Shown: positions 8,687 to 17,458 of the stretch, one piece after another | Position numbering within the stretch: the first letter of the stretch is position 1 | Layout: each line of letters begins with the position of its first letter | NCBI RefSeq assembly: GCF_000312665.1 | Contig: NZ_HF536773.1 | Coordinates: 987,468 to 1,051,467 of the forward strand | DNA: 64,000 nt | Origin: Rhizobium mesoamericanum STM3625 | Lineage (GTDB): Bacteria > Pseudomonadota > Alphaproteobacteria > Rhizobiales > Rhizobiaceae | Reading direction: 5' to 3' | Translations under genes and position numbers: made by a program | The notes under the pieces: model-generated | Told to the model about the DNA's origin: nothing | Database searches by the model: none | What the model saw: the letters and a program-made list of their open reading frames with translations, nothing else

Positions 8687-9478
8687 TTAGAGCCTGTCGG
8701 CTTTGCTGAGAAATCCTTCCAAGGCCTCAGCACTCATGTGGACCTCGTGTTTAGGCTCGGGATAGCTTCCCGATGCCACATCTGCGGCGAAGGCCTTCAG
8801 GGCCTCGACGCGCTTGGCCTGCAACTCCCGCTCAAGAGCGGCAAAGTCGGCATATCTCGCGGCATGGCGCGGATAGTGACCCGTGTTCGTGCCGAGCACG
8901 TCGCAGGAAAACAGGTACTGTGTATCGCAAGCATTCCCGCATCCCATCCCCATGGTGATCATGTGCGTGTTGCGCGTGATATGATCGGCCAGTTCCACCG
9001 GCACGACCTCGACTTCGACACATGCACACCCGGCGTTCTCCAGGTCCTTGGCTTTGCGAAGCACCTTCAGAGCCTCGTCCGCGCTCCTGCCGACGGCGCG
9101 GAAATTCGTCCAGGTCGCCCAATTCGGGACAAGTCCGACATGACCCGTCACTGGAATTCCCTCGCGCGCCATCGCTTCGATGAAGAATGGCGAATGCGAA
9201 CAGTAGACCGCGTCCGCGCCGCGTTTCAGGATCTTAAATCCCTCACGGATTGCTTCCTGCGGAGAACTCACCAACCCGTGCGGCATACCTGCAGAAACGA
9301 ATGCGGTCGGCGCGGCCGCGCGGATAGGCTCCAGGGAATGGTCCGGCTCGCAGGAGAGAATTACGATGCCGGCCTCGACGGCGGCAGCGGCTTCCTGCCC
9401 GCTGTCCACGTGCAACTGCAGCCATTTCCGCCGACCCTTTGCGGATTGAAGATCATAAACCGTGGGCTTCCCTCGCAT
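8687..9478 (-). CDS. Ketopantoate hydroxymethyltransferase-like protein (divergent PanB)
   Basis: TIM-barrel protein of 263 aa related to PanB, which transfers a hydroxymethyl group from 5,10-methylene-THF to a 2-oxo acid. GIPVTGHVGLVPN (about 107-119) matches the PanB signature GHIGLTPQ. However, the three segments that carry the Mg ligands in true PanB (VGDS, DMPFGSY, KLEGG) read CEPDHS, AGMPHGLVSS and YCSHS here, so the metal site is not conserved. A true pantothenate role is therefore doubtful. It is the first gene of the operon, 11 bp before mocD, with AGGAGG before its ATG. A link to C1 or aldehyde handling is inference. Confidence 0.7.
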   Translation of the reverse strand: MRGKPTVYDLQSAKGRRKWLQLHVDSGQEAAAAVEAGIVILSCEPDHSLEPIRAAAPTAFVSAGMPHGLVSSPQEAIREGFKILKRGADAVYCSHSPFFIEAMAREGIPVTGHVGLVPNWATWTNFRAVGRSADEALKVLRKAKDLENAGCACVEVEVVPVELADHITRNTHMITMGMGCGNACDTQYLFSCDVLGTNTGHYPRHAARYADFAALERELQAKRVEALKAFAADVASGSYPEPKHEVHMSAEALEGFLSKADRL

Positions 9479-9542
9479 GCGACACGTCCTCCTTTGAACA
9501 CCCCCAAAATACGGTTTGGTTTAAGGAATAGCCTGCAGATTC

Positions 9543-9562
9543 TTGATCAGATCAGATCAAAT
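9543..9562. promoter_or_regulatory. Putative operator A upstream of the moc-like operon
   Basis: TTGATCAGATCAGATCAAAT, built from overlapping GATCA units, lies 65 bp before the PanB-like start. A related copy is found at 9617-9641. Candidate binding site for the adjacent LacI-family regulator. Confidence 0.45.
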
Positions 9563-9616
9563 CGCGTTCTCGAACCGGATGGGCATCGGACGGTCACCGC
9601 AAGGCCTCGCGCTATT

Positions 9617-9641
9617 CTGATCAGATCACCTCAGATCAAAG
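9617..9641. promoter_or_regulatory. Putative operator B, overlapping the 3' end of the lacI-type gene
   Basis: CTGATCAGATCA followed by CCTCAGATCAAAG, resembling the site at 9543-9562. The two sites are about 75 bp apart (centre to centre), roughly seven helical turns, which would suit DNA looping by a tetrameric LacI protein. Confidence 0.4.
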
Positions 9642-10649
9642 ATTTTCTGCCGTGATGGTCGTGAAGCGGATCGGTGGATTGTCGACAGACTCGTGTAGGA
9701 GGCCGATTTTCGAGAAAAGAAGGTCCGTCGCACGCCGGGCCTGGGCTTCAGGCATCTGGTCGAAGATGACATCCGCCGTCCCGTCGGCCAGAGAGGATCG
9801 AGTGACATCCGTCAATTCATGACCAGCGAAAAACATCTTCCGGCCGCTGCGCCTAAGATATTGCAAGATGGCAGTGTTGGCCCCGCCGGCGTTATAGAAT
9901 CCAACGAGGTCGGGCCAAAGATGAAGTGCCTCCATGACGCACCTGACGCTCGCGTTATGATCATCCATGCCGAAAAACACGTGATTGAAATTCAGTCCCT
10001 CGCGCGGGTTCCTCTCGATAAAGTCTGAGAAGCCCTGGATGCGCTCCTTGTGGACCTGGTATATCTGGCTATGGCAGAGCGCGACTAACGTGCCTTCCTT
10101 CCCAACGGAGCGAGAGAGCATCAGACCCGCCATCCGACCGACGGCGCGATTGTCGATGCCGACGAAATCGGCCTCTTCGATAGTTTTGCTCACAACCTGC
10201 ACGATCGGTAGCCCGCCTCTATGAGCCTTTCGCAATGCGGCACCGATTTGCGGATGGCTTGGGCTGGCGATTACCAGCCCCGAGCGACGGATAGATGGAT
10301 TTGTAATTCGCTCGCAGATCGCGACGGGATCATCCTCTTGCAGGAACGTCAAATGGATCTGAATTGTGGTATCGAGTGACGAAGCAATTCGCCTGAAAGC
10401 CCGAGCCAAGCGGGCATAGAAACTGGTGTCTGGTCGAACCAGGATGACTTCGATCCGAATAATGCCTCTATGCATTTCAGGCATCCGGCCTGGCCAATCG
10501 AGGGCTCGCGCCGCGAGCAAAACTTTCTGAGCTGTGTGCTCCTTCACGCCACCCCGTCCGTTGAGTACCCTCTCGACGGTTGCCGATCCAACGCCCGCGC
10601 GCTTGGCTATGTCAACATAGGTGGGCTTGGTCACTATCGCCCCCTTCAT
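9636..10649 (-). CDS. LacI-family transcriptional regulator
   Basis: LacI/GalR-type repressor with an N-terminal helix-turn-helix (YVDIAKRAGVGSATVERVLN, hinge following) and a periplasmic-binding-protein-like sensor domain (EVILVRPDTSFYARLARAF, VVSKTIEEADFVGIDN, FFAGHELTDVTRS). The ATG at 10649 gives MKGAIVTKPTYVD; a GTG at 10634 preceded by GGGGG is a good alternative start. The sensor fold is that used for sugars or inositols, which fits a rhizopine-like inducer. The gene is transcribed toward the PanB-like operon, 158 bp away, and two similar palindrome-rich sites lie in or beside that gap. Confidence 0.85.
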   Translation of the reverse strand: MKGAIVTKPTYVDIAKRAGVGSATVERVLNGRGGVKEHTAQKVLLAARALDWPGRMPEMHRGIIRIEVILVRPDTSFYARLARAFRRIASSLDTTIQIHLTFLQEDDPVAICERITNPSIRRSGLVIASPSHPQIGAALRKAHRGGLPIVQVVSKTIEEADFVGIDNRAVGRMAGLMLSRSVGKEGTLVALCHSQIYQVHKERIQGFSDFIERNPREGLNFNHVFFGMDDHNASVRCVMEALHLWPDLVGFYNAGGANTAILQYLRRSGRKMFFAGHELTDVTRSSLADGTADVIFDQMPEAQARRATDLLFSKIGLLHESVDNPPIRFTTITAENL

Positions 10650-12395
10650 TTTGCGTCGGAATTCCAGTCTTTGCCACGATACTTTCGCCCCACATGAGCA
10701 TCCACCGGCATTTTCGTTAATCGCGAACGCCGGCGTTGCCAAGCTGCTGCCGGGGATAGCCCTATATCGCAAGTTAAAAGGGACCGTCAGCCAACGAGTG
10801 ACGTTCCGATCGGCGGAGCCCCTACATTGGCAGGCGGAAACGGTTCACGACAATGCCGAGCAGCGGGATGAGCGACCTTGCACCGGCAAAGAAAGCCGCG
10901 GAAAATGCCTGCCTGCCGAAGTGCGAGCGGACACGTGCGTCTCGCAGCGCGGGAGGCGGTATTGCGTGATCGACGTCCTCTCACAGCGCTGGAAACCGAG
11001 GCGCTCGCTAACCTTATTTCGTGAAATGTCCAGTGATGAGGAAGCGTGGCCGTCGTGGCTGTCTGTGTTTAACCGGAGCCCGACAAGATGCCCCACATTC
11101 AGCATGCCTTGGGACAAGCCCTGCGCGACTGCACCGATATCGGCCTGCAAGCTTACCTCGACACCATAAACCTTTCGACGCCAACGGCGCATGCTCCATC
11201 GAGGTCGCGGCCTGCTTGAGGGAGTTCTCGGCCACCGCGTCGATGGAAACGAGACGTTCGCTAAGCAGGCGAGCATGGGATCGATGGACGAACTGGAACT
11301 TCGGCGTCGACGGCAACGACGAAACGGCCACCGCGGACAGGTCGGAACCGGGCTACGCTGTTCTGATGTGGCTTGGCTCGATCGAAAGATAAGAAGTTGG
11401 TGACCCAGGAAATGGAACGCGTCGAGGGCAAGTTCCTTCTCGTCGAGAAAGATTGGTATTCCGACATCATGGGGCTTCAGCGGAAGGTGAGCACGCGGAC
11501 AGCACGTTTGAGGATCTACGTGATCGCTCAGTTGAAAGGCGCCGACGCGCCGGACGCTGCCCATAAACAACAGGCCGCCGGCAGGAATAGCAAAATTGGA
11601 TTTCGCGAAGACTGAATTGGCCTTCACTACGATCGCTCGCCCTTGAGGGGTATCGCGATCGTCCAACATTATTCCCGGCGCTACAGCGGATGTCCGATCC
11701 ATATCAGCGATCGCGGTTCTGGAAAAGCTGAGCCACAACTTCGGTGTGCCGCTATTTCTGGAGAACAACGTAATTTTTTGCGCGGCCCTGGCCCGAATAC
11801 CTTCCGGTGCCGCACCGATCCCATCCTGATTCGGTGAACTAATGCGAGCCACTCAGTGTCAGTTGATCAGCAAATTCCCGCTGGTGATGAAGTGATCGTC
11901 TTCCACGTCCACTTCGATCATCACGATCTCATCAGGTTTGCAGAAGGAAAAAACGTGTCGCCTTCCACCTGCCTGAACGACGATAAGACCGTCTTCATCC
12001 GGATGCCGGTGGCGACGAGGTTACGCTCGGGGCCTTCGTGGGAGATCGGTCCGGCGTCGCCTGCGCCCACGCGCATCGCGGTCATGTCGTGCGATAGCGA
12101 GGAAGGCGTTCTAAAGCTCCGACGCCGGGTCGAAGCACAATCGGCACTTTCCGCTAACTCGGAGTATACTGCTGCGTTGCACCAGGGTGAAATCAAACTT
12201 CCCGCGCCGCTACTAGCATGTTCACCGGAGGCCTGAACACGGGCCGCTTGGCAAATCTCCCCAGTCGCCGTGAACTCCAAGCCGCTCAAAACCTGTCGAC
12301 AATCCTAATCGCACCATTTATTAGCATGGACTAATTCTGGTACACTTGTGCCATCCTAGCAGTTAACGACTCTATCGAACGGCATGGAGGCTGGC
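10650..12395. other. Long stretch without a convincing gene
   Basis: Frames are open on both strands but none has recognisable domains, good start signals or consistent coding character. A minus-strand piece at about 11850-11990 encodes DEDGLIVVQAGGRRHVFSF and EIVMIEVDVEDDHFITSGN to a stop. It looks like real protein, but it has an in-frame stop a few codons upstream and no start, so it is probably a gene fragment. The stretch reads as decayed DNA. Confidence 0.4.
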
Positions 12396-12704
12396 GTGCG
12401 AAAGATTGCGGTGAACGAGGACTACCTCGATATGGGCACCCTTGCTTGTAGCGGCGCGCTCCTAAAGGGCGTGGTGTTCGACAACATTAGCACTAGCCAG
12501 TCGGCTCCTCCCCATCTCCGCGACTTTTCCTTCATTAAATATGCCCTCAAGACTCTGTGCCGTGAGAGCGGGATCGTTCGGGATAGAAAGGCTACCGTTG
12601 AAGTCGCGGCACTGTTGGTGGCTCTGGTCAAGGAAGGCGCGCATTGCGAAGCGGAGCTGGTAAACCGTGCGCGCCAGAGATGGTCAACCCCTGAGCGGGG
12701 CTAA
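12396..12704 (+). CDS. Hypothetical protein
   Basis: Frame of 102 codons plus stop. I prefer the GTG at 12396 because GGAGG lies 5 bases before it; the ATG at 12384 would add four residues but has no ribosome binding site. The product (MRKIAVNEDYLDMGTLACSG at its start) has a mixed alpha/beta composition and ends QRWSTPERG. No domain or membrane segment is recognised, and it has no operon partner. Confidence 0.4.
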   Translation: MRKIAVNEDYLDMGTLACSGALLKGVVFDNISTSQSAPPHLRDFSFIKYALKTLCRESGIVRDRKATVEVAALLVALVKEGAHCEAELVNRARQRWSTPERG

Positions 12705-12746
12705 GGTGATCACCTGGGGCTTTGGGGGATTAATTCCAAAGCGCCA

Positions 12747-12992
12747 TTAAAAGGGACTCTCCCCGGCTTTTGTTCCAACTGGAAGAGCTGCGCTAAAGTG
12801 TCCCTGCCACGGGCCAACGTAGGTTTCGATCAGCGCCGTGGCGATGCCTTCCACAGACCGATGGCCTTTGTCGAAAAGTTCCACAGCGGCGCGATTAAGG
12901 AGCGTCGATGCCTGGTCGTCCGGATCTATGTCGTAGTACAGATACCATTGCTGAACGGCCCTAGAGAGTATTAGAAGATCGGTGTGTTGCAT
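12747..12992 (-). CDS. Small hypothetical protein
   Basis: 81 residues from the ATG at 12992, chosen because GAAGGGAGG precedes it closely; an earlier ATG at 13019 lacks such a site. The sequence (MQHTDLLILSRAVQQWYLYY, then ELFDKGHRSVEGIATALIET) is helical and soluble with no recognised family. It is convergent with the hypothetical gene ending at 12704. Confidence 0.5.
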   Translation of the reverse strand: MQHTDLLILSRAVQQWYLYYDIDPDDQASTLLNRAAVELFDKGHRSVEGIATALIETYVGPWQGHFSAALPVGTKAGESPF

Positions 12993-13767
12993 GGCCGCCT
13001 CCCTTCGAGAAGGGGGCAAGTAGCGGAGCGCTCGCGCTCTTCAATAGTCAGGGTCGTTAGAAACGGGTTAGATTTAACGGGTCACCCGAGATCATGATGA
13101 ACTAGGACCGTTCCTCGGGATCAGAGATGATGGCGTCAAAATCCGCGGACTTGTGAGCCGTCAAAGGCCGCGGTCCGTTTGCAGGGGCAGCCGCACCCAG
13201 ACCGCCGCGGCACGCCTCCGTTGTTTAGCGGCAGCTTGAATTGGAGCGGTCCTTTCTGTGACCGGACCGACGTTTGATCTTCCCCAATGTGAACCGCGCC
13301 ACCTAGTTTGCGGGTCTGCATCCCCGCGGTCAACCGCTGGCCGGTGGAAACGAAGAAATCGAGGCTGCGCCGCAACGGGGTACACCCATATGCCATGAGC
13401 AGAGGTCTCTCACCTCATTCCTTTGCGGTCCCTGCAACCCTCCCGCTATGCGAAGTGCTCACTGCGGTCGACAAAGCTTTGGATTTGCTGTCAATAGCCG
13501 CCTGCGCCTCTGAGCTGGGTCATCTTACTGACTAAGTTGCAAGGACATTGCTATTAAGAAGTCGACAAAGGAGCGACCGAAGGCCCTGAGACGCGGCAAT
13601 TCGGGACGGTATTGCAGCCCCTTGCTCCGCTACGCAATCCATGCCTCTATTTAAACTCAGAGGGGTGAGCTTCAACGTCATGGCGTTACGCAAGAAGGTA
13701 GCCGCCTTCGCGGCAGCGCGAAGCTGAGGTCGACCTGCATCCCCAAGCGACAACGGAAGACTTGAGG
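12993..13767. other. Intergenic stretch before zwf
   Basis: No frame here has recognisable motifs. It should contain the zwf promoter, but no clear -35/-10 pair stands out. Confidence 0.35.
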
Positions 13768-15237
13768 ATGAGTGTTTTGCGCAAGAATTCAACTCGGGTT
13801 GGCCCCGGCTATCCACAGGTCGTTGTGCTCGTCGGCGCAACGGGCGATCTCTCAAGGCGTAAGCTACTGACCGGGCTGTTCCACCTCACCAATGCGGGCT
13901 TCATCCCAGGGTGTCGCATTATCGGCGTCTCGCTCGACGACATCGATGCCGATGCCTTCCGCACCATCGCCCGTGACTCACTGGACAAGTTCTTGACTCG
14001 CAAGTTCTCGCAGTCCGAATGGGAAGCGTTCTCCGCATCGCTCGACTATGTCCCACTCGCTGCCGGCGCTAATGCTCTCAAGGAAGCGGTCGGCAGGGCC
14101 GAGGAAGCACTGGGCGCCGAGACGCGGCGCGTGCACTATTTATCCGTGCCACCAAGTGCCGCCCTCCCGGCGGTGCAACTCCTCGCCCAGGCTGGGCTGA
14201 CTGAACGCTCCCGTATCATAATGGAAAAGCCCTTCGGCACGGACCTTGCCAGTGCGGTTGAACTGAACAAGGAGCTGCACGAAGTGTTCGACGAGAAGCA
14301 GATATTCCGCATTGACCATTTCCTCGGCAAGGAGCCGGCTCAAAACATCCTGGCCTTCCGATTTGCCAATGGGCTGTTCGAACCAATCTGGAACCGCAAC
14401 TTCATCGACCATGTGCAGATCGACGTTCCGGAGACGCTCGGCCTTTCCACCCGCGCCGCCTTTTACGAGACCACCGGCGCCTATCGTGACATGGTGGTGA
14501 CCCACCTCTTCCAAATCCTCGCGTTCATGGCGATGGAGCCGCCCACTGCCCTTGAGCCTGCGCCTATATCGGAAGAGAAGAACAAGGTGTTCCGCTCCAT
14601 GTTGCCGATTGAGCCGCACGACGTGGTGCGCGGTCAATACATCGGCTACCGTAAGGAGCCTGGCGTCGATCCCGAAAGCGACACCGATACCTTCATCGCG
14701 CTAAAATGCGCCATCGATAACTGGCGCTGGGCTGGCGTGCCCTTCTACCTGCGTACCGGCAAGCGCATGGCCGAGGGGCAGCGCATTATTTCGATCGCAT
14801 TCCGCGAGCCCCCGAAATCAATGTTCCCTGCGGGCTCTGGCGTGGGAGCACAGGGCCCTGACCACCTCACCTTCGACCTTGCTGATGCCTCCAAAGTCTC
14901 GCTTTCCTTTTATGGCAAGCGCCCTGGACCGGGCTTCCGGCTCGACAAGCTCTCGCTGCAATTCGCCATGAGCGAAACCGGTCTGATCGGCGAAGTTCTG
15001 GAGGCCTATGAGCGTCTGATTCTCGACGCCATGCGCGGTGACCACACGCTGTTCAATACGGCCGAGGGTATTGAGCGGCTCTGGGAGGTTTCCCAACCTC
15101 TCCTCGATCACCCGCCGCCCGTACGCCTCTACGACCAGGGCGGCTGGGGGCCGAAGTCGATCCACCAACTCATTGCGCCGAACGCTTGGCGCCTACCGTT
15201 CGAGCGCGCCTGGAGGGATGCGGCAAAGCCTGATTGA
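13768..15237 (+). CDS. zwf: Glucose-6-phosphate 1-dehydrogenase
   Basis: Oxidises glucose 6-phosphate to 6-phosphogluconolactone with NAD(P)+, the entry to the Entner-Doudoroff and oxidative pentose phosphate pathways. The 489 residues are full length. GATGDLSRRKL (about 23-33) is the dinucleotide motif, EKPFGTDL lies near 153, and RIDHFLGK (about 181-188) holds the substrate-binding and catalytic His/Lys region. I start at ATG 13768 with GGAAG upstream; TTG 13762 is in frame two codons earlier. It stands alone, without the pgl and edd genes that usually follow in rhizobia, so it may be an extra plasmid-borne copy. Confidence 0.95.
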   Translation: MSVLRKNSTRVGPGYPQVVVLVGATGDLSRRKLLTGLFHLTNAGFIPGCRIIGVSLDDIDADAFRTIARDSLDKFLTRKFSQSEWEAFSASLDYVPLAAGANALKEAVGRAEEALGAETRRVHYLSVPPSAALPAVQLLAQAGLTERSRIIMEKPFGTDLASAVELNKELHEVFDEKQIFRIDHFLGKEPAQNILAFRFANGLFEPIWNRNFIDHVQIDVPETLGLSTRAAFYETTGAYRDMVVTHLFQILAFMAMEPPTALEPAPISEEKNKVFRSMLPIEPHDVVRGQYIGYRKEPGVDPESDTDTFIALKCAIDNWRWAGVPFYLRTGKRMAEGQRIISIAFREPPKSMFPAGSGVGAQGPDHLTFDLADASKVSLSFYGKRPGPGFRLDKLSLQFAMSETGLIGEVLEAYERLILDAMRGDHTLFNTAEGIERLWEVSQPLLDHPPPVRLYDQGGWGPKSIHQLIAPNAWRLPFERAWRDAAKPD

Positions 15238-15699
15238 CGGTCAACAGTTGGATCGATGCCGGCGACCAGAATAGCGCCGACCAATTGCGAAAAATCCCAT
15301 TACGATGACGCTGTCAGATATGTGCAGGAAACCGAGTTTCGACCGCGAATGCTCCAGAGTGGCATTGGTGCTTGGATCTGCATTTGTACGGAATTCGTCT
15401 TTGACATCTTTTATCTCGTCGCCGGGTCGGTACCTTGCAGCGAACGGATTTCCGGCGTCCGCAGGTGGGTATTCGGTTCAGTATTGCAACGCCGGAGTCT
15501 CTTTTTGCTGAGCGGCGAACGAGCTGTGCAACCGGCTGCATCGTCGTCCTGGCAAGTGCTCGCTCCAGAGCTTCGATGCAGCCCGATCGTGCAAATGCCC
15601 CTAAAAGACTACTATCGACTTACTGATTGGCATGGCAACTCGATCCCGACGGCACGAAACCTTCATAAATTGGCTGGGCTGTGGTGATCGCATCAGGAC
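15238..15699. other. Stretch with no recognised gene
   Basis: Overlapping short frames on both strands, none with motifs or good start sites. Confidence 0.35.
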
Positions 15700-15948
15700 T
15701 CAACCTTTGGGATCGCGGTCAAGAAGAAGACCGTGCAGGCGGCCACGTCCGCTATTAAGGGGAATGTCTTTGAACAATCGCGATATGAGGCGTGGTCGCA
15801 ATCCTTGCCTCTCATCGATGAGGAGGAATGACATCCTCTTTATTTCGATCGTGATCACGCCTGCATGGTCATGGCGACGATAACTCCGCGAATCGATCGC
15901 ATGGAAGCCGTTTTCCACCGCCCAGGCGGCTATCATATCCGCGTTCAT
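15700..15948 (-). CDS. Small hypothetical protein
   Basis: 82 residues from ATG 15948, preceded by GGCAGGA. The protein (MNADMIAAWAVENGFHAIDS, then ITIEIKRMSFLLIDERQGLR) has good coding character, with a beta-rich middle and a basic C-terminus. No family is recognised, and the frame extends upstream without a better start. Neighbours give no functional hint. Confidence 0.5.
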   Translation of the reverse strand: MNADMIAAWAVENGFHAIDSRSYRRHDHAGVITIEIKRMSFLLIDERQGLRPRLISRLFKDIPLNSGRGRLHGLLLDRDPKG

Positions 15949-16420
15949 CAGGGTCCTGCCTAGGAGATTCGGACGTGGTTTCTCGAGCTGTCCAGGTCGT
16001 GCAAATCGCTTTTGCAGTCCTACGGGTACCGCAACTGGAACGCTACAAGCCAGCCAAATCCGTCCATGATTCCACTTCTCACATAGGTGTTGCGAGAAAG
16101 ACTCGCAGCAATCGGTACGACTCAACCGTAGCCCGCCCATTTAGTGCTCTTGAAGGGATACGAACCCTGGGACCCCTTTCTTGAAACCTCAGGGCCTAGC
16201 GAGGCGGAGGGCTCTGCCATCGAAAAGAAGGTCCGCCCAGGAATAACAATTTTGAACGAACCGAACCGTCAGTGATTTGTTTCGGGTTACCTTGAGTCCC
16301 ATCTGCAACACCTGCCCCAACGTTTTTAATCAAAAGGCACGAAATGAGATTCTCCCTCGTCAAACAGCGACGAAGCGGCCATCGTTGCTCAAGCCGAACG
16401 ACCTGCTCCAAGGAGACGCA
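15949..16420. other. Non-coding stretch with a tRNA T-arm-like fragment
   Basis: Apart from a minus-strand T-arm-like sequence at about 16148-16172 (GGGTTCGTATCCCTTCAAG when read on that strand), nothing is recognised. No D-arm or anticodon stem is present. Confidence 0.35.
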
Positions 16421-16600
16421 ATGAAACGAGATCATCTCATTGTACAGGCCCGTAAAAAGGTTTCAGATCCTTATGACGTAGCGTACTTCGCAAAGAAGCA
16501 CGGGATAGACTCCACCGATGCGGCTCCCATCATCAACCTCCATCGGTCCGATAGAGATTCGGCAGATCGGGCCGCATACCATTTGAAAAACACTCTTTGA
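16421..16600 (+). CDS. Small DUF3606-like protein
   Basis: 59 residues from ATG 16421, with AGGAG 6 bases upstream. VSDPYDVAYFAKKHGID followed by an Ala/Asp-rich helix resembles the short DUF3606-type proteins common in rhizobia. Function unknown. Assignment rests on the YDVAYFAKKHGI segment and on length. Confidence 0.5.
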   Translation: MKRDHLIVQARKKVSDPYDVAYFAKKHGIDSTDAAPIINLHRSDRDSADRAAYHLKNTL

Positions 16601-16859
16601 GACGCCACCCCTGTATTTTCCGCTGCCGGCGTTGTCGCTGCCGCGCTCTAGCTGTGAGCTATCAGGAGGTTGTCCATTCGGAGTGGATTTGGGAGACTGG
16701 AGTTACCACACCTCAGTTTTCCAGGATCACTCCGAAAATCCATAAGAATGCCAGACTGACGTCTTTGCGTCGAGAGGAGTGGCTCTGGCAGGCAACGACA
16801 TCTGCTTTGATATCCATTGAGGAGGCGACAGCTGATGTGCGTGTAAGCTCGTACAGCGA

Positions 16860-17201
16860 TTATGCGACCTTATGCGATACGGCGCGTTCCAGCGCCTGCG
16901 TTACCCATTTGTTGAGACTTACACCCTCGCGCCGCGCCGCGCTCGACACCGCCTTATGGACGCTGGGTTCGGTCCGAACGACGAACTGACCGGAAAACGG
17001 TTTTTCAGGCTCTTCCCCACGTTGCTTGCAGAACGCCAGGTAGTCCTCAACCGAATCTGCCAAGGCTTGCTTCAGTTCGCCCGCTGATGTTCCCTGGAAG
17101 GTGATGACATCGCGCATATTGATGACCTCGCCGTGAAAAATCTCGGCGTCCTCATCAAACTCAACAACAGCTTCGTAGCCCTTGTAGTGCATTGTGGTCA
17201 T
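16860..17201 (-). CDS. hicB: HicB-family antitoxin
   Basis: Antitoxin of a type II HicAB module, 113 aa. The N-terminal half has the partially degraded RNase H-like fold of HicB (YKGYEAVVEFDEDAEIFHGE, then EDYLAFCKQRGEEPEKPFSG). The C-terminus is a ribbon-helix-helix DNA-binding segment (SLNKWVTQALERAVSH), so it can repress its own promoter. Its ATG overlaps the toxin stop by four bases (ATGA), and hicA precedes hicB. Confidence 0.88.
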   Translation of the reverse strand: MTTMHYKGYEAVVEFDEDAEIFHGEVINMRDVITFQGTSAGELKQALADSVEDYLAFCKQRGEEPEKPFSGQFVVRTEPSVHKAVSSAARREGVSLNKWVTQALERAVSHKVA

Positions 17202-17458
17202 GGTTTTATCTCCGCTTCGAGCAGAAAGCCCCGGACGGATTTTACCGCCCCCTTGTCGGTCTCCTTTTGCGGGTGCGGGCGATGGAACACCGCGCGCACC
17301 CCGTTCAAGGCGACCCGCACCCGCGACCCTTGCCCTTCGGTGATCTCCGCCCCACATGCAGCGAACAGCGCTTCAATGTCCCGCCAGACAATTCCGGCAA
17401 GAACGGGGTCAGTAAACACGGCTTCAAGAGTTGCTTGGTGCTTCCTGCTTAATTTCAT
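17198..17458 (-). CDS. hicA: HicA-family mRNA interferase toxin
   Basis: 86-residue toxin of the HicA family, which cleaves mRNA through a small dsRNA-binding-like fold. WRDIEALFAACGAEITEGQG is followed by SRVRVALNGVRAVFHRPHP, with the conserved catalytic His in FHRPHP. Its stop codon overlaps the hicB start. The promoter must lie upstream of 17458; the sequence there is AT-rich but no clear box was defined. Confidence 0.88.
   Translation of the reverse strand: MKLSRKHQATLEAVFTDPVLAGIVWRDIEALFAACGAEITEGQGSRVRVALNGVRAVFHRPHPQKETDKGAVKSVRGFLLEAEIKP

Noticed and set aside
10845..11852. 335-codon minus-strand frame
   Set aside because: Arg/Ser low-complexity runs (for example RRCRRRRSSS) and no motif; typical of an off-frame reading in GC-rich DNA.
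13136..13396. 86-codon minus-strand frame upstream of zwf
   Set aside because: No ribosome binding site, no motif, and a second overlapping frame of similar length makes chance more likely.
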